From assembly GCF_020564565.1 (NCBI RefSeq), contig NZ_JAJCTD010000009.1, positions 1 through 64,000 on the forward strand: a stretch of DNA of 64,000 bases, in the 5' to 3' direction. This stretch comes from Rhodobacter sp. Har01 (lineage in GTDB: Bacteria; Pseudomonadota; Alphaproteobacteria; Rhodobacterales; Rhodobacteraceae). Numbering within the stretch: the stretch's first letter is position 1; each line of letters opens with the position of its first letter. The notes under the pieces are model-generated. The model did not search any database, had not been told where the DNA came from, and saw only the letters and a program-made list of their open reading frames with translations. Shown in pieces: positions 58,715-64,000 of this stretch. The position numbers and the translations under genes were made by a program.

Positions 58715-59656
58715 TCAGTTCTTCGTCAGGTAGGTGTCGATGTTGGCCGGGGTGACCAGCTCGAAGGGAATATAGACCTTCTGCTCGACCGCCTCGCCCG
58801 CGGCCAGCTTGGTGGCGGCATCCAGCGCGCCGGCGCCCTGGGCGGCGGCATTCTGGAACACCGTCACGTCCAGATCGCCCGCCTGCATCGCCGCAAGGGC
58901 ATCCTGGGTGGCGTCGACGCCGCCCACCACGACGGTGGCCATGTCCAGCCCCGCGGCCTTCATCGCCTGGATCGCGCCGATCGCCATTTCGTCGTTGTTG
59001 GCGATCACGCCGTCGAAGGCGGCGCCGGTCGACAGCCAGTTGGTCATCAGGTTCTGCGCCTGGTCGCGGCTCCAGTTCGCGGTCTGCTCGTCGATGATGT
59101 TCAGCGTCACCTCGCACTCGCCGGCCGCGATCACGTCATGGATGTCGGCGGTGCGCTGCACGGCGGCCTGGTTCGACAGCTCTCCCATCATCACATAGAC
59201 ATTGGCCTCGGTCTTGCCCTGCTCCTTGAACAGGCGGCAGACCTCGATGGTTTCCAGCGTGCCGGATTCCACTTCGTTCGAGGCCACGAAGGCCTGGTTG
59301 TCGGGCAGGGTGTCGACGTTGATCGGCTGGCGGTTGACGTAGACCAGCGGCACGCCGGCAGCGGCGGCGGCGTCCGACATCGCCTGGGTGGCGCTGGTGT
59401 CCACCGGGTTCACGATGATCGCGTCAACGCCCGAGGCGATGAAGTTGTTGATCTGGTCAAGTTGCTTGGCCACGTCGTTCTGCGCGTCCTCGATCTGCAC
59501 GCTCAGCCCGGCGCTGTCGGCCTGGGACTGGATGCCGTTGCGCAGCACGGTCAGGAAGTTGTCGTCGAACAGCGCCATCGACACGCCGATGCCGTCGGCC
59601 ATCGCAGTCGTGGTCATCAGCGCGCCGAAGCCGGCGGCAAGAAGGGTCTTCTTCAT
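58715..59656 (-). CDS. Periplasmic inositol/rhizopine-type binding protein
   Basis: 313 residues with signal peptide MKKTLLAAGFGALMTTTAMA. The fold is RbsB-type: GVSMALFDDNFLTVLRNGIQ, NDVAKQLDQINNFIASGVDA, IIVNPVDTSATQAMSDAAAA, GVPLVYVNRQP, and VIANNDEMAIGAIQAMKAAG. The MALFDDNFLTVLR...VNPVDTSAT pattern is what I recall from IbpA/MocB (inositol or rhizopine) binders rather than ribose binders. It starts the importer part of the operon. Confidence 0.85.
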   Translation of the reverse strand: MKKTLLAAGFGALMTTTAMADGIGVSMALFDDNFLTVLRNGIQSQADSAGLSVQIEDAQNDVAKQLDQINNFIASGVDAIIVNPVDTSATQAMSDAAAAAGVPLVYVNRQPINVDTLPDNQAFVASNEVESGTLETIEVCRLFKEQGKTEANVYVMMGELSNQAAVQRTADIHDVIAAGECEVTLNIIDEQTANWSRDQAQNLMTNWLSTGAAFDGVIANNDEMAIGAIQAMKAAGLDMATVVVGGVDATQDALAAMQAGDLDVTVFQNAAAQGAGALDAATKLAAGEAVEQKVYIPFELVTPANIDTYLTKN

Positions 59657-59745
59657 GGTCTCTCTCCCTTTGTGGATGTCCGGCGCATCCGTGACTTTGC
59701 CGGAGGGGCACCCCTCTCTCCCAGGCGCCCCGGTTACCCTGGCGG

Positions 59746-60564
59746 TCAGGCGGCCTTGCGGGCCATGCCCTCGCGGATGAACGTCATCGACGCCGCCAGA
59801 TCCGCCAGCGGCGTGGCGCTGGCATGGACCTGCGGCGCGAAGGATTCAAAGCTGACCGGGCCGTCCCAGCCGGCCGCCCGCAAGGCGGCGATCTGGTCGA
59901 TGTTGCCCAGCCGGTCGGCGGCATCCACCAGGATGCGGTGCGCGTCGGTCATCTGCGCCAGCGTGACGGTGGGATCGACCACGCCCGAGATGTGGACAAG
60001 GCCGGTGTGCTGCGGGAACAGCGGCCCAGCCTGGGCCAGCGTGTGGTGAAAGCTGTCATGCACCAGCTTGAACTGCTCCCTGCCGCCGGTGGCCTCGATC
60101 GCCTCGACCGCCTCGGCCTTGTGGCGCAGTGGACAGGTCTCGAACCCCAGCGGTTCCACCAGGCCGGTCAGCCCGTGGTCCTCGAGCATCGGCTTCAGCG
60201 CCTTGAGCGCCACCCGCAGCGCCGCCTGGCGTTCGCCGTTGCCCATGCCACCATTGTCGTTGCGCGGGATCAGGCTGACCGCCTCGGCCCCGGCGGCGCG
60301 GGCAATCCGCATCAGCGCCAGCGCCTCGGCAGCCTTGCCGTCGGACCAGTCGTTGAAGCGCTTGACCTCGGCCACCGCCAGGAGGCGCAGACCCTTGTCG
60401 CGGGCCAGGGCGCCGGCGGCGGCGGGGTCCATGCCGTCGAACAGCGGCTGCGGCAGGTCATTGCGCACCTCGACGCCGACCATGTCCAGGTCGGCTGCAA
60501 GGTCGAGCAGTTGCGCATAGCCAAGGCGGGCCACGGTCATGTGGTTCAGGGCAAAGGATGTCAT
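59746..60564 (-). CDS. Sugar-phosphate isomerase/epimerase, 2-keto-myo-inositol isomerase-like
   Basis: 272 residues, AP-endonuclease-2 type TIM barrel. SFALNHMTVARLGYAQLLDL, LDMVGVEVRNDLPQPLFDGM, GLVEPLGFETCPLRHKAEAV (metal Glu) and FKLVHDSFHHTLAQ (metal Asp/His) are seen, then GPVSFESFAPQV. The N-terminal FALNHM is usual in IolI/IolE-like inosose isomerases, which convert scyllo-inosose forms after IolG. ATG 60564 has GGGGAGA upstream. Confidence 0.75.
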   Translation of the reverse strand: MTSFALNHMTVARLGYAQLLDLAADLDMVGVEVRNDLPQPLFDGMDPAAAGALARDKGLRLLAVAEVKRFNDWSDGKAAEALALMRIARAAGAEAVSLIPRNDNGGMGNGERQAALRVALKALKPMLEDHGLTGLVEPLGFETCPLRHKAEAVEAIEATGGREQFKLVHDSFHHTLAQAGPLFPQHTGLVHISGVVDPTVTLAQMTDAHRILVDAADRLGNIDQIAALRAAGWDGPVSFESFAPQVHASATPLADLAASMTFIREGMARKAA

Positions 60565-60613
60565 CGCATGGTCTCCCCACCCCTGCGCCGATTGGGGACA
60601 GACGATGCGAACC

Positions 60614-60645
60614 GCATCCGATTCGGTCAATTCAATCGGTGATGC
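60614..60645. promoter_or_regulatory. Inverted repeat upstream of the IolI-like gene
   Basis: GCATCCGATT (60614-60623) and AATCGGTGATGC (60634-60645) are inverted copies apart from a 2-nt insertion. Between them, on the minus strand, lies TTGAATTGACC, a possible -35 region. Likely site for the LacI-type regulator or the operon promoter. Confidence 0.35.
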
Positions 60646-60693
60646 TTTTCGTCAGGGATGATGGCATTGCCGAAACGGAATGATTGCCTTTCG

Positions 60694-61725
60694 TCAGACG
60701 GATTCCGGCAGATACAGGTCCGGCTGCAGGAAATGCTGGCCCAGCACCGGGGTGATCCCCTTCTGCACCGCCTCAGCCGCCAGCGTCACCAGGTCGGCGC
60801 AAAGGCGCGGCAGCGGCGTGCCGATCACCATGCCGACATAGCGCGAGATCAGCGCGGCCCGGCTTTCCGGCGTCAGCTCATTCACGATCAGCGCCACCTC
60901 GCCGGGCTGGCGCACCTCGCGCAGGGCGGCGATGGCGCCCTCCATGCCGCCGCCCGCGCAATAGATGCCACGCAGGTCGGGGTGGCGGCCCAGCAGATCC
61001 AACGTCGCCTCATAGGTCAGTTGCCGGGTTTCCAGGTTCACCAGAGTGTCCAGGATGGTGAACTGCGGCGCGTATTCGCGGAAATAGCTGCGAAAACCTG
61101 TCTCGCGCAGTTCATGCCCGTGCCAGCGGTAGCCGCCGACAAAAACCGCGATCTTGCCGGGCCGGTGCGAGGTCTGCACGATCATGTGCGCGGCGATGCG
61201 GCCGATCTTCATGTTGTTCAGGCCCAGGTAATTCTGCCGCACGCCCTGGGCGAAATCGTTCAGCAGGGCAAAGCAGGGAATCCCGCGCGCATTCAGCCGC
61301 ATCACCGCCTCGGTGACCTCGGGGTGGGTGACCGAGGTCGCGGCCACCACATCCACCCGGTCGGCCAGCCCGTCGATCAGCGCCGCAAAGTCGGCCGGCG
61401 TCTGCGAGCTGGCGAATTCGATCACCGCCGAGGCGCGCAGCCCGGTGGCCCGGGTGACGGCGCGTTCGATCTCGGCCTTGAAGGACTGATAGAAGGCCTG
61501 GCGTTCCTTGTGCAACACCACGCCCAGCCGCAGCCGCGGCAGGTCCATCTGCACCCTTTGCCCGATCAGCGGCGTGGCGTGATAGCCAACCAGGCGCGCA
61601 GCCTCGTACACCCGGCGCGCGGTGTCCTCGCGCACCTTCTCGCGCGCGTTCAGGACACGGTCGACGGTGGCGGTGGACACGCCGGCCTCGTGGGCGACAT
61701 CGTGAATGGTAGGGCGGCGGGCCAT
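60694..61725 (-). CDS. LacI-family transcriptional regulator
   Basis: 343 residues. HTH ARRPTIHDVAHEAGVSTATV DRVLNAREKVREDTARRVYE is typical, with hinge and a periplasmic-binding-like effector domain (VDVVAATSVTHPEVTEAVMR, GLNNMKIGRIAAHMIVQTSH, GIYCAGGGMEGAIAALREV). VSTATVDRVLN is the subgroup variant of VSxxTVSRVLN. It heads the inositol importer run and faces the moc genes, so it probably controls both directions with a sugar or polyol inducer. Confidence 0.9.
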   Translation of the reverse strand: MARRPTIHDVAHEAGVSTATVDRVLNAREKVREDTARRVYEAARLVGYHATPLIGQRVQMDLPRLRLGVVLHKERQAFYQSFKAEIERAVTRATGLRASAVIEFASSQTPADFAALIDGLADRVDVVAATSVTHPEVTEAVMRLNARGIPCFALLNDFAQGVRQNYLGLNNMKIGRIAAHMIVQTSHRPGKIAVFVGGYRWHGHELRETGFRSYFREYAPQFTILDTLVNLETRQLTYEATLDLLGRHPDLRGIYCAGGGMEGAIAALREVRQPGEVALIVNELTPESRAALISRYVGMVIGTPLPRLCADLVTLAAEAVQKGITPVLGQHFLQPDLYLPESV

Positions 61726-61744
61726 GCTGCTCCTGATGGTTTCA

Positions 61745-61758
61745 CATCATTCCTGATG
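61745..61758. promoter_or_regulatory. Palindrome and TGATGG repeats in the LacI/mocD divergent region
   Basis: CATCA-TTCC-TGATG is a perfect 5-bp inverted repeat. TGATGG recurs near 61734, 61754, 61765 and 61775, roughly every 10-20 nt, so several half-sites lie on one helix face between the regulator and mocD. Confidence 0.4.
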
Positions 61759-61882
61759 GCAGCGTGATGGGTTCTGATGGAACCTGCAAGCCCGTCTCTT
61801 GGTGAATCGGCGCCTTCCGGTCTATCGACGAGTCGGGTCCCGCTGCATGACGGGCGCCCGGCCAGCCTGGGGAGGGGACGGC

Positions 61883-62980
61883 ATGGGGAAACGGGACTAC
61901 AGCCCGTTCGGGGCCGACGCGCAGCGCGCCGTCGACCGCGGCCTGACCGCGGCGGAGTGGTATCACACCGAAGTGCCGCGCAAGGTGATGAAAGACCTGA
62001 TGACCCGGACCGACCAGCCGGCCATTCGCGACACACTCATCCTTTACGGCGTCATGATCGCCTGCGCCGGCATCGGCATCGCGCTTTGGCCTTCCTGGGC
62101 CTCGCTGCCGTTCTGGCTGGCCTATGGCGTGCTGTACGGCTCGGCCTCCGACTCGCGCTGGCACGAATGCGGCCACGGCACCGCCTTCCGCACGCCGTGG
62201 ATGAACGACGTCGTCTACCAGATCGCCAGCTTCATGATCATGCGCAATCCCGCCACCTGGCGCTGGAGCCATGCGCGGCACCATTCCGAGACCTATTTCG
62301 TCGGCCGTGACCCGGAAATCGCGGTGATGCGCCCGCCGGACCTGGCGCGGGTGATGCTGAACTTCTTCGGCATCATCGACGTGATGAAATTCTTCCCGAA
62401 CCTGATCCGCAACGCGCTGGACGGCCCTACGGCCGAGGAACGCACCTTCGTGCCGGAAAGCGAATGGGGCAAGGTCCGCAAGGTCGCCCGCATCCACTTG
62501 GGCATCTATGCCGCCACGCTGACCCTGGCGCTGTGGACCCATTCCATCCTGCCGCTGATGGTGATCGGCCTGCCGCGGATGTACGGCGCCTGGCACCATG
62601 TGATGACCGGCCTGTTGCAGCATGGCGGGTTGGCCGACAACGTCATCGACCACCGGCTGAACAGCCGCACCGTGCTGATGAACCCGGTCAGCCGCTTCAT
62701 CTACTGGAACATGAACTACCACGTCGAACACCACATGTTCCCGATGGTGCCCTATCACGCGCTTCCCCGCCTGCACGAGACGATCAAGGGCGACCTGCCC
62801 GCGCCCAACCGCTCGATCCTCGAGGGGTTCCGCGAGATGTGGCCGGCGTTCAGGCGCCAGCTGGCCTATGAGGATTATTTCATTCGCCGCGACCTGCCAG
62901 CCAGCGCCAAGCCCTACCGCGAGGATTTCCACCAGTTTGTGCCGGGGATGATGGCCCAAGCTTCCAACGCCGCCGAATAA
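61883..62980 (+). CDS. mocD: Fatty-acid desaturase-family hydroxylase, MocD-like
   Basis: 365 residues with membrane helices near 50-80 and 205-235. The three histidine boxes of di-iron membrane oxygenases are present: HECGH (residue 94), HARHH (130) and NYHVEHH (278). Start ATG 61883 follows GGGGAGGGG. A Rieske ferredoxin gene follows by 11 nt and could supply electrons. In Sinorhizobium, MocD is the proposed hydroxylase/demethylase in breakdown of the rhizopine 3-O-methyl-scyllo-inosamine. Another substrate, including a fatty acid, is possible. Confidence 0.78.
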   Translation: MGKRDYSPFGADAQRAVDRGLTAAEWYHTEVPRKVMKDLMTRTDQPAIRDTLILYGVMIACAGIGIALWPSWASLPFWLAYGVLYGSASDSRWHECGHGTAFRTPWMNDVVYQIASFMIMRNPATWRWSHARHHSETYFVGRDPEIAVMRPPDLARVMLNFFGIIDVMKFFPNLIRNALDGPTAEERTFVPESEWGKVRKVARIHLGIYAATLTLALWTHSILPLMVIGLPRMYGAWHHVMTGLLQHGGLADNVIDHRLNSRTVLMNPVSRFIYWNMNYHVEHHMFPMVPYHALPRLHETIKGDLPAPNRSILEGFREMWPAFRRQLAYEDYFIRRDLPASAKPYREDFHQFVPGMMAQASNAAE

Positions 62981-62991
62981 GGGGACCGGAC

Positions 62992-63306
62992 ATGCCGCAC
63001 TGGATTGACGCCTGCGCGCCCGGCGACATCGACGCCGAAGACCTGATCCGGTTTGACCACGCCGGAGCGACCCATGCCATCTACCACGGGCCGGACGGCA
63101 GGTTCTACGCCACCGACGGGTTGTGCAGCCACGAACATGTGCATCTTGCCGACGGGCTGGTGATGGAGTTCCTGATCGAATGTCCCAAGCACAACGGCCA
63201 GTTCGACTATCGCACCGGCGAGGCCAAGCGCGCCCCGGTCTGCGTCAACCTGCGGACCTATCCCGTCAGGGTCGAAGCCGGTCGCGTGCTGGTCGAGCTG
63301 CCATAA
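62992..63306 (+). CDS. mocE: Rieske-type ferredoxin, MocE-like
   Basis: 104 residues. The Rieske ligands are CSH in GLCSHEHVHLADG and CPKH in IECPKHNGQFDYRTG, giving Cys-x-His and Cys-x2-His for the [2Fe-2S] cluster. The size fits a stand-alone oxygenase ferredoxin. It would donate electrons to MocD. A reductase gene is not seen in the window. Its stop shares a base with the next small ORF start. Confidence 0.87.
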   Translation: MPHWIDACAPGDIDAEDLIRFDHAGATHAIYHGPDGRFYATDGLCSHEHVHLADGLVMEFLIECPKHNGQFDYRTGEAKRAPVCVNLRTYPVRVEAGRVLVELP

Positions 63307-63431
63307 TGCCCCGCCAGATCGTCCGCGATCTGCTAGGGATGCGCATCGACGCCACCGCGCCGCAGCATCTGGTGGCCTGCGAAAATGATGTCGTGGACGC
63401 CTTCCGCGACTGGCTGGAAAGGGTGGCATGA
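63306..63431 (+). CDS. Small hypothetical protein (41 aa) in the moc locus
   Basis: [41 protein letters not shown]. It starts on the last base of mocE (TAATG) and its stop overlaps the following ATG (ATGA), i.e. coupled at both ends, which argues for translation. One Cys and a C-terminal amphipathic helix are visible. No family is recognised; it could be a small subunit or a truncated end of an older gene. Confidence 0.5.
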   Translation: MPRQIVRDLLGMRIDATAPQHLVACENDVVDAFRDWLERVA

Positions 63432-64000
63432 TGGACAGTATCGGCGTTGGGCTGATCGGCACCGGCTTCATGGGCAAGGCCCATGCGCTGGCCTATCGCA
63501 CGGTCAAGGCGGTGATGGGCGATGTGCCCGCGGTGCGGCTGGTGGCGCTGGCGGAAACGCCGGCCACAAAGGCCGCCGAGATGGGCGGACAGTTCGGCTT
63601 TGCCCGCGCCACCGGCGACTGGCGCGACCTGCTGGACGATCCAGGCATCCAATTGATCTCGATCACCACACCGAACGGCATGCACCGGCAGATGGCCGAG
63701 GCGGCGCTGAAGGCCGGCAAGCATGTCTGGTGCGAAAAGCCCATGGCGCTGACGCTGGCCGATGCCCGAGCGATGGAGGCGGCGGCGCGGGCATCGGGGC
63801 TGAAGACCCAGCTTGGCTACAACTACACCGCCAACCCCACCTATACCCACGCCTGCCGGCTGGTGGCGGCGGGCGAGATCGGCCGCGTCGTCCATATCCG
63901 CGGCTGGGTGGACGAGGATTACCAGGCCGACCCGGCGCTGGCCTGGTCCTGGCGCGCCACGCTGAAACAGGCGGGCCTCGGCGCGCTGGGCGACATCGGC
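63428..64000 (+). CDS. Gfo/Idh/MocA-family oxidoreductase, N-terminal part (runs off window)
   Basis: 191 codons, open to the end. [20 protein letters not shown] is the NAD-binding motif, [20 protein letters not shown] the catalytic EKP region, and [20 protein letters not shown] follows. The family includes MocA of rhizopine catabolism and inositol dehydrogenases, and the position behind MocD/MocE favours the former. AAAGGGTGG precedes ATG 63428 (ATG 63431 also possible). Confidence 0.85.
   Translation, partial: MMDSIGVGLIGTGFMGKAHALAYRTVKAVMGDVPAVRLVALAETPATKAAEMGGQFGFARATGDWRDLLDDPGIQLISITTPNGMHRQMAEAALKAGKHVWCEKPMALTLADARAMEAAARASGLKTQLGYNYTANPTYTHACRLVAAGEIGRVVHIRGWVDEDYQADPALAWSWRATLKQAGLGALGDIG

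Overview
The window is high-GC chromosomal DNA of an alphaproteobacterium, most likely a Rhodobacteraceae/Paracoccaceae member. The reasons are a MipZ division-site ATPase, split b and b' F0 ATP synthase genes, a type I sulfide:quinone oxidoreductase close to the Rhodobacter capsulatus enzyme (three Cys at 128, 160 and 354), and a translation block (ffh, rpsP, rimM, trmD, rplS, rpmE) mixed with small accessory genes. I see no tRNA, rRNA, CRISPR array, insertion sequence or prophage. The assignment is from remembered protein families and was not tested by search.

Layout. 1-2.4 kb: end of a sulfotransferase-like gene, two apparently frameshifted genes, and a divergent MarR regulator/membrane protein pair with two palindromes between them. 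2.6-7.6 kb: outer-membrane barrel protein, dnaE and a membrane protein. 7.8-17.3 kb: purine module, with xdhA-xdhB-xdhC overlapping a BMP-type ABC importer (ATPase, two permeases, binding protein) and closed by a strong terminator. 17.4-20.4 kb: sulfide-linked block (sqr, a D-arginine-dehydrogenase-like flavoprotein, an AhpD/CMD-like protein) with ATTC-N8-GAAT palindromes like the published SqrR site. 20.5-24.4 kb: EF-hand protein, GH25 lysozyme and a dimethylglycine/sarcosine dehydrogenase-like enzyme. 24.4-26.4 kb: a broken paralogue beside its intact sister. 26.5-29.5 kb: znuB, znuC and zur divergent from znuA, with a Zur-like site between. 29.6-34.9 kb: galM, adenosine kinase, nth, Ada-like, OmpA lipoprotein, FadR-type regulator. 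35-37.6 kb: F0 operon (atpI-B-E-F'-F). 37.8-41.5 kb: ArsR regulator, MatB, a 55-aa protein, MipZ and a secreted protein. 41.4-49 kb: translation block with chorismate mutase and three GNAT acetyltransferases. 49.3-51 kb: LysR regulator and a nonsense-broken DMT permease. 51.1-55.5 kb: DUF2892 protein, RND pump and its fusion protein. 55.7-64 kb: inositol/rhizopine-type module, with LacI, IolI-like, ABC importer and IolG on one strand, divergent from MocD-MocE-small ORF-MocA on the other.

Most notable. (1) A GC-rich repeat family has five copies; two lie inside xdhA and xdhB, in opposite orientations, and are translated in frame as extra linkers. (2) A second family of double palindromes sits mainly at gene ends. 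(3) Sulfide-type operators occur at sqr and the CMD gene, with a weaker one at the RND-DUF2892 operon, suggesting one regulon. (4) The right end looks like a rhizopine (moc) catabolic locus joined to an inositol importer. (5) Four genes are interrupted (two by frameshift, one by stop plus frameshift, one by stop). This could be gene decay or uncorrected sequence error, and reads would be needed to decide.
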